A DNA stretch of 64,000 nt from contig CM023540.1 of the NCBI GenBank assembly GCA_013350335.1, positions 24,407,175 through 24,471,174 of the forward strand, in the 5' to 3' direction. The notes under the pieces are model-generated. The model did not search any database, was not told the origin of the DNA, and saw only the letters and a list, made by a program, of their open reading frames with translations. The position numbers were made by a program, and so were the translations under genes. The stretch comes from Chimonanthus salicifolius (lineage: Eukaryota > Streptophyta > Magnoliopsida > Laurales > Calycanthaceae). This document shows positions 35,798-47,615 of the stretch, in pieces; the first letter of the stretch is position 1; the number at the start of each line of letters is the position of its first letter.

Positions 35798-36443
35798 TAG
35801 GGCTGCAACTCGGGACAGGTTTTAATCCGACCCGCATGACCCGATCCGAGAAATCATGTGTGTCGGATCGAGAATTTCGGATCAGCGATTTGGGTCGGGT
35901 CAGGGTTGAGAAGATAAAAACTCGCATGAAATTCGGATCGAGTTGAGTTGAGGATTTTACAAGTTAACCTGATCCGGCCTAAAATTAGACTAAAATAGGT
36001 TCAGAATGCAGGTTGGGTTAGAATTCGGGTCGGGTCGGTTGTGAAGTTTGGATTGAAAATTCGGGTCGAATCAGATAAGGTTTCATATATATATCAACTC
36101 GGGTCGAGTCGGGTAGGGTCGGCCGATATTTTTATCTCTCATCCTGATATTGGCATTTTCTCTCTCCTCCGATATCGGAACCGTGAAAAAACCGTGAAAA
36201 ATAGCAAAAAAACCGTAAAAAACCACAAAAAACCCGCAAAAACCGCAGGAACCCGTGAACCCTGAACCATTGAAAACCGTGAAAAACCGTGTAAAAACCG
36301 TGAAAAAACCGTATCGGTGTTTTAAAAAAAAATTAAAAAAAAATAATTAAATACTGATATTTATGAATATCGGCCGATATTGTAGCCGATATTCGGTATG
36401 TACGGCCGATACGATATGTATCGGCCGATATTTGTACCTTAGT
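35798..36443. mobile_element. Composite of two hAT MITE families
   Basis: The left part (35798 to about 36115) starts TAGGGCTGCAACTCGGGAC and is a GGGTCGGG-family element missing its right end. It switches directly into TCGGCCGATAT-family sequence that ends CGATATTTGTACCTTA at about 36443. Between 36180 and 36315 there is a short tandem array of CCGTGAAAAA units. One element probably inserted in, or recombined with, the other. Confidence 0.6.
36180..36315 (+). repeat. Short tandem array, ACCGTGAAAAA unit
   Basis: Roughly ten imperfect 8-12 bp units of the form (A)ACCG(T/C)(G/A)AAAAA run through this segment inside the composite hAT element. The repeat produces a Lys/Asn/Pro-rich open frame with no likely function. 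Confidence 0.7.
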
Positions 36444-38874
36444 TATATACATCTCTTCCACACATTAATTAAATCAAAAAAAAAGAGGGTGGTCAGAAAA
36501 TAGGCATACACTTGCTAACCTTTTTTCCATTTTAATTCCTAAAATTTTGCCTAAGAAAACTCTTAAAAAAAATTCCCATATTTTAGGCACTTTTGCATCC
36601 TATCTTCGTACATTTCATCTCAAACAATCATATGTAATTGTATATATTTTTCAATTCCAATATTTACTTCCTAGAATTCACTTACCATATCTTCCTCAAT
36701 TAACATCTCTCAAACCTTTTACTATTATTAAAAGGTTTATGTTAATAATGAAAATTGGCAAAATTCAATTTTATTGTTATTTGAGATACCTCTCTTTTGC
36801 TTATTTGGCATTTTATTTATTGCAAACTTTTCCATATCTAAGCACTTTGTTTTACTTTAATTATAAATTATTTTCTTCATTTTTATATTCTGAATATTTT
36901 TTTAACATAATACTTTTAGATTTTATTTTTGACCACTAGAATTCATCAAATTTAGATATTTTGTTTTAAAGTTTCCTGTTACTCTTCTTTGTTTATTTAT
37001 TATAAATTTTCTACAATTTTACATAATTCAACGTTACTATCATCAATAGAATTTCTATTTCCATTTTTACAATTTTTATTTTATAATATATTTCTATTTA
37101 TCTCATTTTAAAAAAAAAATCATCATCTATAGGGTGACTTATTTTTTTTAATTTATTTAACTTGTACATTTTTTTATATTTTATATTTTACCCGCATATT
37201 TACATGGAATTTTTTCTAGTTCCCCTAACTAAAAATTTGGTAAAGCTCATTTAAAAATGCCTAAAACAGAATAAGAATTTTAGAATTGGATTTGATGAAT
37301 TAGAAGGATTTGACCAATCTTACTTTAAAATAATAAAATTCCATTCAACACTTTGACACTTCTCTTCATCTTTTCCACATGAAAATTCAAAAAAAAAAAA
37401 AATACAACACAACCAAAGAGAGTTAATGATGACCGGTAAAATCATTTTTTTTATCTTTTTTATTTTTCAGTAAAAAATTAATAAATAGTTTATTATGAGC
37501 TTACTATGCACTGTGAATTTTGTTTTTATTCATCCATGCAAAAGTTACACATGCAAGCAACGTTTTTTTTTTAAATATATATATATATGATTGCAAAATC
37601 CCAATGACATTATTCCTGCTAAGCATGTTCTTAGCACATTTTGATTTTGGCATAATTAAGTAATCAACTTTCCATTTCCGAACTCATTCCATAGGTTAAT
37701 TTCTTAATGACTGAGAATAATCTTTGTTCTAATCAAGCTTTGTCGTTTAATTAGCGTTTGCCCTACCATATTCTCTCACCATTATAGACCCTACCAACTC
37801 ACTCATTTCCTTATGTTGGGAGTGCCAAATTAATATATTCATGTCTTTGTGCTTTCCACATGCTCTTTCTGCATTCAATCTTCGGTTATAGCACTGAACA
37901 TTTTTTATTTGATGTTGTCAGTAATATTTTACTAAATGGGCTTGGGCCCACTGGGCTCGACCATCGAATCACATCATCCCAATCATGCATGCAATGGTTC
38001 GGTGTATTATTTTTCTGACAAATGTTGTTAAAATCGAATTGAGATTATATCGAAAATCGACTTACAAACTGGATCGAAAACATAGGCACTTACCCTTTTT
38101 AGAAGATCGGGCATTTTGGATCTTTAGGATTTTAAATATCCATTGACATTCTTAAAACAGATGATTAAGGATTTAAGCTGCTTGAGCCCGCAAACCAGTT
38201 TAAATTGGGACTGATTTTCGGGCCCAGTTTAAATACTTCCAGTCTTCCACAGGTGGACTGCACACTTCCCCACCTTTTACTGGCCCCAACATGGACTGGC
38301 CTCTTGTTTTATTATACACTAAGACGCCCAGCGGCTTCTTTCTTTTCTCTTACCAGCTTTAATCTGATTAGAGCAGTGAGAGGATGACATCTTAAGGAGA
38401 ATGGTGTCAGCTAAAAAAGCAGAAGAGGATCCGTGTGGCCTTTGTAAAGTGGTAAAGGTTCCTATCATTGGGTACCTGAGAGGGGTGAAGGGAAAATAAA
38501 ATAACCAGACAGAGCATTTGACCAATAAATACAATGGTAAGTGGCTTATCTGACACCGTGTAAAGAGTGAGAGTGAGATATGAAGGTGGGCCACAATCTA
38601 TTTTTGAGGGAGGGTTGGACCCTAAAAAGCTGCAATTCAGACTTTGCCAAAAATCACCACTGTAAATGGGCCTTATTAGCATTGTCTACCCTAAACCATG
38701 GGATGGAATATAGCCCTAGGGGCTCTTCCGTTGAATGGTCCCAATCGTTCTTCTTTTGTTACAATATTTGGATGCTAACAATTTGCTTCTCAACCATCTA
38801 CTTTGTTGGGGACAATTGGATGATTACAATCATTTAGGCCACATGTAACTTTGTGTTTTATATTAATTCACAAA
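36444..38874. other. Very AT-rich intergenic DNA
   Basis: Long T- and A-rich stretches (especially 36540-37600) include an open frame of Phe/Leu/Tyr-rich low-complexity sequence at 36547-36939 that I do not call a gene. A (TA)n run lies at about 37577-37588. Confidence 0.45.
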
Positions 38875-39164
38875 GGGTGGCATTCTAACACAGATATACT
38901 CTTTTAGGAGACAAAAGTTTTTCGGATTTTTCACTTTGCCCCTATCTATCCACCCCAAGAAGAAATTTGAGGAAAATGATATGGTCAGTGCACCGATTTC
39001 TTGAGAGTCCAAATTGGTGCACTGATCCAGTGAATCGATTCACTAGAAAGTGAACCGATTTCTTAAAGTCCACTAAAATCCGTACGGATAGATGGAGGCA
39101 AAGTGGGAAGTTCACTAAAACACTTGTCTCCAAAAAGAGAATGCTCGTGTTAAGATGGGCACCC
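38875..39164. mobile_element. Mutator-like long-TIR MITE
   Basis: The ends are inverted: GGGTGGCATTCTAACACAG pairs with the reverse of CGTGTTAAGATGGGCACCC. Homology continues about 70 bp inward (TAGGAGACAAAAG with CTTGTCTCCAAAA; CACTTTGCCCC with GGAGGCAAAGTG). The flanks are ATTCACAAA (38866-38874) and ATTCACAAC (39165-39173), a 9-bp duplication with one change. Long TIRs with about 9-bp duplications suggest Mutator. The terminal TAACACGAGCA is shared with the hairpin at 15258. Confidence 0.7.
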
Positions 39165-40834
39165 ATTCACAACTATGAATGTTATGGATTGTCATTCATG
39201 TGATCATCTTGTGCAGTCGATGGGTTTTCTAGGCTATGCTATTGTAAGAATTAGAATTAGAAATAGATTAAGATATAGATATAAATAAATAAATTTGTTG
39301 AGTGCTTGAGATCATCTTTTAAAAAAATAGGATTATTTATTAATGAATCTATGGTCTGTTCAATTCCATATTTTGAACATGGTACCATTCACATGGTTTG
39401 ACTAGTTGATTGAAGTTATGCAGGATAGGTTGTGGGTTGTTAATTCTCTGTGCTCCACATTTGTCACTGACCATGGATTGCTAAATTTTGGTTGCTTGCA
39501 GTAACCACCTTCTAATTGAGCATGGCTTGATTCTTTCCCTCTCACTATTTTATTGAATTAAAGATAACATATTGAAGGCTTTCATAGAGATATTTTCTCT
39601 CTAATTTTAGAAATCTAAAGTCTACATAAGAGAGGTTCAAGCCCTCAATAATGACACAAGAATATAGGGTTCTTCCTTTGACATCTTTTAAGAGCGTTTT
39701 GAGAGGAATTATTATGAAAATCGGGGTGATAACAAAATTCAACTTAGGTTCTCTTAGGATATCAGATCCATCAATTTTATAGTTTCTGAAATCATGAATC
39801 GAACAAGTATTTATGAACAGTTTCTTACTAAAGATCAATCAATGAATGTCTACAGTGAGCAAGTTTTCAAAAATTCTATGTCTTTTAGAATGTAATTTCC
39901 AATTTTTAGGTTTGGTACCTTTCAAAGGAATGCTTTTATTGGCCAATTTGCAATGAATAAGGCTCCACATTATCTATATAAGAGTCTTAAACTCTCTATC
40001 AAAACACACACAAAATTAGGTTTCTTCCTTTGGATCTCCTTTAAACATCTTTTGAAAGATATTGTGACTTTTTTTTAGAGTTCTTACATTAAAATTTAGA
40101 ATAGTGAACTTTTGGAGTTTGTATTTAGTACATTCTAATTCTCTCGTTCTTCTTCTTTCTTCTAATTAACTAAACTATCACCCCTTTTGCCTATAGACAT
40201 AAACATTAACTTCTAATGATAATAAAATCTTGTCTCATCTTGTGTGTTAAATTTATATTATTTTATTTAATTTTGTTATTATAATATTTCAATTACACTG
40301 CATTACAACATGACTTACACGACTTTTATACTATTTCACCCACACCTGAATTAGTACTATTCTCCACCTCATGCCCCCCTCTCACCATGTATCTGCCCTC
40401 TGCCAAGCCTCAACAGTCACCCTCCATTAGATATACCACCCACCTGCACTGCCTCTGCCCAACCTATCAACCCTACCCACCCTGCTTTTGCCTTCCTGGC
40501 TAAGTGCACCTATGCACTGCCTATCAACCGAGCCTGTTCACTGACCTTTCCAGCCTAGGTTTGTTTAAGATTCTGTCTTACAAGGGCACCATCTCTATCC
40601 ATTATTGATCTTGTAATCCGCTTTACCATCATATCTTTGTGTCAAAACTGTTTTCATTCCATCAAATGGGTCATCCAACTATTGAACTATTCAATAAAAA
40701 AAATTCTTACTCAAATGGACTTAATTGAGTTTGAGGTTGGATGTTAGGATTAAGATTAGAGTAGGAATCCGGATTAAGAGGTAGAGATGAAAATAGTTTT
40801 ATTAAGTGTTTTATGTCATCTCTTTATGTTATGT
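39165..40834. other. Intergenic DNA
   Basis: No gene is recognised. A C-rich, CT-rich segment at 40340-40620 differs in composition from its AT-rich surroundings but shows no coherent reading frame. Confidence 0.35.
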
Positions 40835-40964
40835 ATTGTATAAATGCACTTGTTTATAATGAAAATCTAAATTTTATTCAATTCTAATTCGTAAATCATA
40901 TTGTATAAATGAAATTGTTTATAATGTAAATCTAAATTTTATTCAATTCTATTTCGTAAATCTA
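40835..40964. repeat. Two-copy 65-bp tandem duplication
   Basis: ATTGTATAAATG at 40835 recurs at 40900. Both units continue TTGTTTATAATG(A/T)AAATCTA and TTCAATTCTA(A/T)TTCGTAAAT. Confidence 0.85.
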
Positions 40965-41857
40965 TAGGACCCTGTCAAAAGTGCCCTAATTTGGTTTAGA
41001 TATATTTGAATCGCATATGAATGACTTAGGGAAAGTTCAAGTTCTTCTATTTAAGAATTGATTAAATTATTTAACTGATTTTTTCTCTATTCTTACTCAA
41101 ATTGCATAACTTTTTTTATCACCTTCTCAAATTTTCATTCTTCTCTTGCTTTTTTGACTTAGAAGTTTGTCCTATATATTATGATGGCCCGTACCAGATG
41201 GAGAAGGGGGAAAACTCTATATGGGTAAATTGAGAGAGAAAATCGCCAATGTTTGCAGTAGAGAATGAGAAAAAGTCCAATATCCAACATCGTCTCTGAT
41301 TGTTGCTCAAATCTAGCACTAAGGTCTTTTAAGATGTATACCCATTCAAAAGCAAAACTATGAACGCATGTAATGTTTAAAATGGACATTATTATGTTGG
41401 GTAAAGTAGAATCATTTCATATATTAAATGTTATAAAGTGCCTAAAAAATTGCTATTTCAAATATTCCCTTGATTGTTTTCATCACGGGCCTTTGAAAAT
41501 GTGGCCCACCACATGGACATTCCAACCCTAGGGCCACATGTTCCAACAGCAACAGTGTCATTTAAATCAAGTAACAATAAAAAAATATACAGCCTCTTTT
41601 AGAATGGACAAGAAAACCCATGAACAGAGAGAGTTGTTCTTTGTATGCATATACATGCATATATATGAGTTGGGTGCCTGTACTTTCTTCCACACAGACA
41701 AGTACAAGAATACAAGTGAAGTGATCCATCTCTGACTCACTGAGAATCTTATGACTTCTACTCTTTCTTCAAGTCCCAGGCCGTCAAGACCATCTCTGTT
41801 AACATCTACTGTCCAAGCACTTCCTTTCACACACAAAGAATCATAGAGAAAAGGCCA
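40965..41857. other. Upstream region of MYB-3
   Basis: No gene is seen. TATATATGA at about 41660-41668 could be a TATA box, but it lies about 190 bp before the ATG. Confidence 0.3.
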
Positions 41858-42657
41858 ATGGCACCAAGGAACAATGGTTCTGCAAAAATGGTCATCAGTA
41901 AAGGAGCATGGACCACTGAAGAAGATAAAAAACTGATGCAGTGTGTCCAAATCCATGGCGAGAAAAGGTGGCGACTTGTTCCAGCTAAAGCAGGTACTAA
42001 AAAATTGGTTTTTCTCTAATTTTTTTACCATAATTTTCATGGATGATCGAGAGTTTGTTTATTCTACGAACAGGGTTGAATCGATGTGGGAAGAGTTGCA
42101 GGCTAAGGTGGTTAAATTATCTCAGACCCAGCATCAAAAGAGGCAACATATCGGACCAAGAAGAGGACCTGATAATTAGGCTCCATAAATTACTTGGGAA
42201 CAGGTACTCTGTTCGTAGTACAATCCTCAGTAAGCATGTATGGATCTCTTTTATTTTTGGGGTTTCTTGTATTTTAATTTGTGTGTTCTTTAGGTGGTCT
42301 TTGATTGCTGGAAGGCTTCCAGGAAGAACAGACAATGAGATTAAGAACTATTGGAACTCCCATTTGAGCAAGAGAAAGAGCAATCCCTGCAAGGAAAACA
42401 GAGCATTTAGAGAGGTAGCAAGAGTTCTTGACAAGGGCCATTTAGAGGTGAGTAAAAACAGTCCATCATGCAGAGTTGATGATGATTTCAACGTAGAAGA
42501 TTTCTTCAATTTTCAACAAGATGAAAGAATGGGATTAGGGGAGATTTTGGGTTCAAATGAAGAGAAGAAAACCATGGAGAGACTTGATGGGTCTTTTGTA
42601 TCCAACAGAGGGCCACAAAATTTGGATTGGCTAAGGGAGTTGCTTGAGCTTGATTGA
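41858..42657 (+). CDS. MYB-3: divergent R2R3-MYB transcription factor
   Basis: Exons are 41858-41993, 42074-42203 and 42294-42657 (introns 80 and 90 bp), encoding 209 residues. The N terminus differs from the other four: [18 protein letters not shown] in place of MGR..CC..NRGAW. R2 contains [14 protein letters not shown], while R3 is canonical ([23 protein letters not shown]) with the bHLH-interaction signature at 77-96. No subgroup-5 motif follows. The C-terminal region is short and acidic and ends [13 protein letters not shown], reminiscent of the Trp-Leu-Arg ending of Arabidopsis TT2. The R3 signature predicts pairing with a subgroup IIIf bHLH in the nucleus. Target genes cannot be read from sequence; a pigment or epidermal-type role is inference. 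It is compact and intact and lies 5 kb from MYB-4 on the same strand. Confidence 0.87.
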
Positions 42658-42895
42658 GAAAATGAGCTTTGGTTCTCTCTTGAATTTGGTGGACTATTAT
42701 CCTATTTTTATTTTCCCATGAAAGACGAAATTGGTTGTGTGAGGATTCATGTAGTTTTCTCTGTCTTCTCCTTTACCTAGAACGATGGGGTGTCTGTACT
42801 TAATCCTTGGATTGGACCTTTTTGGCCACTTTCTAAAATTATTTTTTATGATTGGAGCAACCGTGATACATGTGATGGCTGCCTTTTGCTGTCGC

Positions 42896-43845
42896 TTATT
42901 TGATCTGTGAATAGTGATACTATTTGTAGAGGAGCAGGTGCATCATTAGTGTGACAAAGTCTCGCCTCTCAGTTACAAAGATAAAATTTTCTCTTTATAA
43001 ATATAAAAAATATGCAATTTTTTCAGTCGAAAGTTTTTGTCCAAACATAAATTGAATTTTTTTCTTAATCAAAATTTATAATTGAGCTCTTAATCCGACC
43101 ATTAGATATAGGGGTGAAATTTGGGTTGGGTTTTAATCCGATCCGCATGACCCAATCCAAAAAATCAGCAGGTCTGGACAATGTATTTGTATATTTCAGG
43201 TCAGGTCAAGTTAGAAAAATAAAAACTCATATAAAATTTGAGTCGGTTGGGTTGAGAAATTTAAAATCAACCCAAACTGAGCCGACGTAACCCGACTCGA
43301 CCTGAGTGCATCAAGTTATAAAATAGCACTCGGGTTGACTCAGGTTAGAATTTGGTTCGGGTCAGGTTGAATAATTCGGGTCGGGTGTTATTTGATCTGT
43401 GAATATTAAGTAGAGGAGTAGTGTGACAAAGTCTCGCGACTCAGTTACAAAGATAAAAATTTCTATCCATAACTCTATATAAATATCAAAATATGCAATT
43501 TTTTTCAGTCAAAAATTTGTCCAAACATAAATTGAAATTTTTTCTTAATCAAAATTTATTATTGAGCTCTTAATCCTACCTTAGATATAGGGGTGAAAAC
43601 CCGACCCGAGAAATTAGCGGGTTTGGGTTATGTATTTGTATATTTCGGATCGAGTCCAGTCGGGAAAATAAAAACCTATAGAAATTTGGGTCAGACTGGG
43701 TTGAAAAATTTAAAATCAATCCGACCCGAGTGACGTAACTCGACTTGATCTGAGTACACCAAGTTATAAAATAGCACTGAGATTGACTCGAAACATAAAT
43801 TCTTATCATATCGGTTTGAATAATTCGAGTCAGCACATTCCTTAC
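42896..43845. repeat. 492-bp tandem duplication carrying a hAT MITE
   Basis: TTATTTGATCTGTGAAT at 42896 recurs at 43388. Both units then share GTGACAAAGTCTCGC, CAGTTACAAAGATAAAA, CCAAACATAAATTGAA and GAGCTCTTAATCC, and each ends in a GGGTCGGG-family MITE starting TAGGGGTGAAA (43109 and 43588). The MITE therefore inserted before the whole block was duplicated. It lies about 240 bp past the MYB-3 stop. Confidence 0.85.
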
Positions 43846-44227
43846 CATACTTCCCTTCTTCTATTGTCTCTAATTATACCCAAAATAAGTTAACCTAATC
43901 TAGTGGTTTTAATATAGTGTGAACACACTGAACACACTGAATACAATAACAAAGAATAACGGTGTAATCTTGATTCATTATCATCATATTCTTTATTATC
44001 AGCCACTCCTCATACACATACTATCCTCGCCATTATTATATATTGCCATCATCATCAGCCGCATCCTCACAAAACTACACCTATTGTGATTGCTATCATC
44101 ATGCCATCCATAAAGGTCCCTTAATCATCTTCAAAACTCTAATATGACATAATAAATTACAAGTTGACAATTGTAAAAAAAGGAAAGGAAAAATCCTAAA
44201 ATCCATTACACCCAAAGAAGATAAAGT

Positions 44228-44381
44228 CAATGGTAATCTTCCGCCTCAAGAAACAGGAGGTGTTGGTTTCGAGCCCCCATGGCCTCATGTGGTGTGCCCT
44301 AAGGGCCGTGGATTCCACCCATAGAGTTTTTTACTCTGGGTTTCCTACCGTTCCCACATTTAAATTCAAAAAAAAAAAAAG
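44228..44381 (+). mobile_element. tRNA-derived SINE, family SINE-B
   Basis: It contains TTGGTTTCGAGCCCCCATGG (B box), GTGGTGTGCCCTAAGGGC, the TTTCCTACCGTTCCCACATT body and a poly(A) tail. The A-box end is decayed. Confidence 0.75.
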
Positions 44382-44420
44382 ACAATGAACTCAATACTCA
44401 TTAAGACAAAAATGGCACAT

Positions 44421-44442
44421 CCCTCCCCCCACCCCCACCCCC
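44421..44442 (-). other. Potential G-quadruplex
   Basis: The minus strand has four G-runs of 5, 5, 6 and 3 bases separated by single bases (plus strand CCC-T-CCCCCC-A-CCCCC-A-CCCCC). One-base loops favour a stable parallel quadruplex. No gene start is adjacent. Confidence 0.6.
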
Positions 44443-45335
44443 ACAACCACACCCACACTCCCTTGAAAGATTACAAGTATTTATATAGAAACTCCTTCAA
44501 TTTGATCCTTTGATTCATAACAAGATTTAGAGGGAAAATTTTTAGATTGTCAAATGTCAACTTCTCATTGATCAAGAATAGCAAGGTGTTTTTAAAGATC
44601 TGTAGATTTGATAACGGCTCCAGTAGATCAGATAAAAAACATCATTAATAACAAGCTAATTGTCGCTAACAAGCACTACACAAAATGAATTGAATTTATT
44701 CTATGGGCCTATACTTCAGGCCCAAGTCCAGGCCATCAAACTATAAGACTGAATTTGGAAGCTTGAAATTCTTCAGTGGAATTGGAATTTCAAGAATTTC
44801 AAAGCATAGACATAAACAAACGGTAACGAAGAAAGTGAATTTTGATTCCAATCTGAAATTTAGGCAATCAAACAGGTCCATGGTTACATTGAACTCTTTA
44901 GACTGGACAGGCCTGCCAATTAACGACAGAAAAAAAAAAAAGGTCTAGTCCTGATCGCAGTCCAAAGGCATAAAACAGTCGAAAACGGGCTTCACCCAGG
45001 TCAGGCCCATTCACAACCCTAAGATAATCACTATTGGTAAACCATTTGATTGGGTGAACTAGAGCTTTCTCAAAGAAGTTGTAAAAGCTTTGATTCATTC
45101 CCCTCAGTTTGGAATAGTTTTGTTGGAATTATGGGATGCATGACTGCTCTTATTTTCTTTTTCTTCTTAATGTCGTCTGTAAGTGTGTTATTTTCAAAGC
45201 ATGAGATTTGAGGGGAACCTTTCTCACTTTTATTGTCTATGACTTGTGATAGTTTTTCTCCATTTCATTTTCACCCCGTGACTTGGATTTTGTAGACTCG
45301 TACGCAATTGACTATGGTAGTACGACTACTCTACT

Positions 45336-45430
45336 TTAAAAAAAGAAAAATCTACATATAGGAAATTATAGAAAATCCAATGTAAAATTTTCACGAGTGA
45401 TACCTACTGTCTTTAGGGAACGACTTTTCT
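45336..45430 (-). mobile_element. SINE-B fragment
   Basis: A T-preceded A-rich tail, TCTACATATAGGAAATTATA, CCAATGTAAAATTTTCACGA and CTTTAGGGAACG follow the 3' half of the family on the minus strand. The tRNA-like head is missing. Confidence 0.55.
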
Positions 45431-46269
45431 TTATCTCCATTTTCAATCAAAATTTTCATATATCTATCAAGTTATTCACATAATCCAAGCAAAACATAAA
45501 TTGTTCTCCTCCAACTTGTAAGTCCCTTCAAATTACTAACTTTACAACTTCTTCTCAATTTTCAGAGTTTCAATCGCTAATATCTGCTCATGATTTCAAT
45601 TACGTGCAAGAACAGCTTGAATGGTCATCTCTTCTTCTTCGTTTTGCCTTTGAGCAAAGTTGATCTGATTTGAACTCCTGAACGTACTAAAAGAGAACCA
45701 CGTAAATTCTTGTGTTTTTATATGTGATTAATCTGTGTTTTTGAACGGCCTGATTGACGGTCAAACGGCCCAACGGTGGGTGAGGGAAGTTTCCATTACC
45801 CCCATGTCATAGAAGTGGTTAATTCATCTGCAAATAGGAGCCATCGTGACTACTGAAAATCAACTATAGCACGACAGCAACCCAATAGTTTGCGTTGCTT
45901 CCTCAAAACAGAAAGAAGGACAAATCATGAAAATGAAAGGGTTTGGTGGGGTGGGCCAGGCAGCAAGGAAAAACCTCAACCATCAAGTAATAATTAATAC
46001 CTTTATAACTAACACATGATCTCAATCATATTTTTTAATTTCCAATAAAAGGTTTAAAAACAGCTACTTAATCATCATAAGATTTTTCTTTAAACAACTA
46101 TTAAAGAGTAGCTGGTAGCAATTATTTAAGATAGTGACACTGCTTGTGAGTTCGTGTGCAACATTTGTCTCAAATACATGATGATGTACCCTCCTCAATT
46201 TGCCTTTAAACCCCTACCCCACATAAAAACAATCTCACCTAAATCAAGTAGACTAAGTATAATTTAATC
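45431..46269. other. Intergenic DNA
   Basis: No gene or aligned repeat is recognised. Confidence 0.35.
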
Positions 46270-46425
46270 GAATCTGTTTTTTTCTTTTTTAAACGACAGG
46301 GAAAGATTCACTTAAAAGTGGGAAAAACCCCTGAAAATTACAAATACAAAAATAATGCGAGCAGCTCAACAAAGGAGAGAGAGCCCACAGCCGAGGTCAG
46401 GCAACAAATAAAGAACAATGAGGAC
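46270..46425 (-). mobile_element. Putative LINE 3' end, antisense
   Basis: The T-run, ACTTAAAAGTGGGAAAAACC, an A-rich segment and GAGCCCACAGCCGAGGTCAG resemble the block at 10490-10790. The two copies suggest a dispersed element with an A-tailed 3' end. No coding part is visible. Confidence 0.3.
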
Positions 46426-47500
46426 TCAAGAAATAAAGCTACTTTAGTTCATATAATCATGATTAAATTGAAATACATTATTGGGTATGTCTAATTATGA
46501 ACTTGTGCTCAATCAAAAATCATAGCAATTAGATGTATAAAGTTATCATTTTCAAATCTATAAAAACTTAGGGATTAAAAAGTAATAAAAAAATTAAAGA
46601 CTTAAAAAATAGTTTAATTAATTTAATCAAATAAGTTCATCATCATTAATATAAGTAAGCTGCATATAGACAGGATGAGAACTGAGATATGTGACAGTGG
46701 TCAAACACCCCCACTTGCTACATTGTGGTTATAATGTAGTCATTTGCCACAATCCACTGAGCAATTTGTGCCTAAGTATCTGCATGCCTCTCATGCAAGC
46801 ACGTGGTGACTGTAAAAATAAAATAAAAAAATAAAAAAAATTGACTCAAGCATTATTAAAAGAATTTCCAAAAAAAAACTCCCCTGACTTCAAACTTTTA
46901 TTTGAGAAATGCTCTACATTTATTTTTTTTTATAATCTTAAACGAACCCAAATTTTTGGTAAATATTTTTGAAAAAAGTACTTTGACTGTGTTCACTGGA
47001 AGTCAAAAACATTTTAAATGGTAGAATTATCAAAAATCAAGAAGAGGGTTTCTAAATTTCTGTAAAAATTAAGGATTTTTTAAATTACAAAAAAAACCCA
47101 TTCAAATTTTATTCAAAATAATTAAACTCAAACAAGAGAAAGATACATATTTATTAAATACTGCATAAGTAACTGAGGGAAAAATTAGAAAACTCACCTT
47201 TGTTCAGAGTTCAGAGGCAGGTGATATAATATTATGCTGAGTACTAACTAATCTTCGAATTTTAGGTAAACTACTTTTACTTTATGTCTCTGACACATGT
47301 GAATCAATGGCATGACAATAATTAATACACATTTAACTTTGTTTAATTGGCTTGCAATTTGTAACGATGGATGCACGTGTGAGATTATGGTACCAATTGT
47401 AGCTGAAATTTAAAAGAATAAATAAATAAATAGAGTCTAGTTATTAAGTGGGATCTTGAACAGTTCTATACAGACCAAGTAGAGGAAGTTTCCATGGACA
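46426..47500. other. Upstream region of MYB-4
   Basis: AT-rich, no gene seen. Confidence 0.35.
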
Positions 47501-47508
47501 GATTCGAT

Positions 47509-47518
47509 CTATATAATT
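47509..47518 (+). promoter_or_regulatory. Putative TATA box of MYB-4
   Basis: CTATATAATT lies about 100 bp upstream of the MYB-4 start codon. Confidence 0.5.
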
Positions 47519-47600
47519 AGAAGAACAGGCTCTGTAGAGCAAGTGCATTCAACACTAAGTACTTAAGTAGGAAAGGTATCTGATTCTTCCACAGGTTTCA

Positions 47601-47615
47601 GAGAGAGAGAGAGAG
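47601..47615 (+). repeat. GA microsatellite in the MYB-4 leader
   Basis: A (GA)n run ends directly at the start codon of MYB-4. GA-rich leaders are common in plants. Because it touches the ATG, length variants could alter the initiation context. Confidence 0.8.

Noticed and set aside
36547..36939. 130-codon Phe/Leu/Tyr-rich open frame that could look like a membrane protein
   Set aside because: It is a translation of AT-rich low-complexity DNA. The hydrophobicity follows from T-richness and there is no conserved pattern.
41567..42040. 157-codon minus-strand open frame overlapping MYB-3
   Set aside because: It is antisense to exon 1 and the leader of MYB-3, a shadow of that region.
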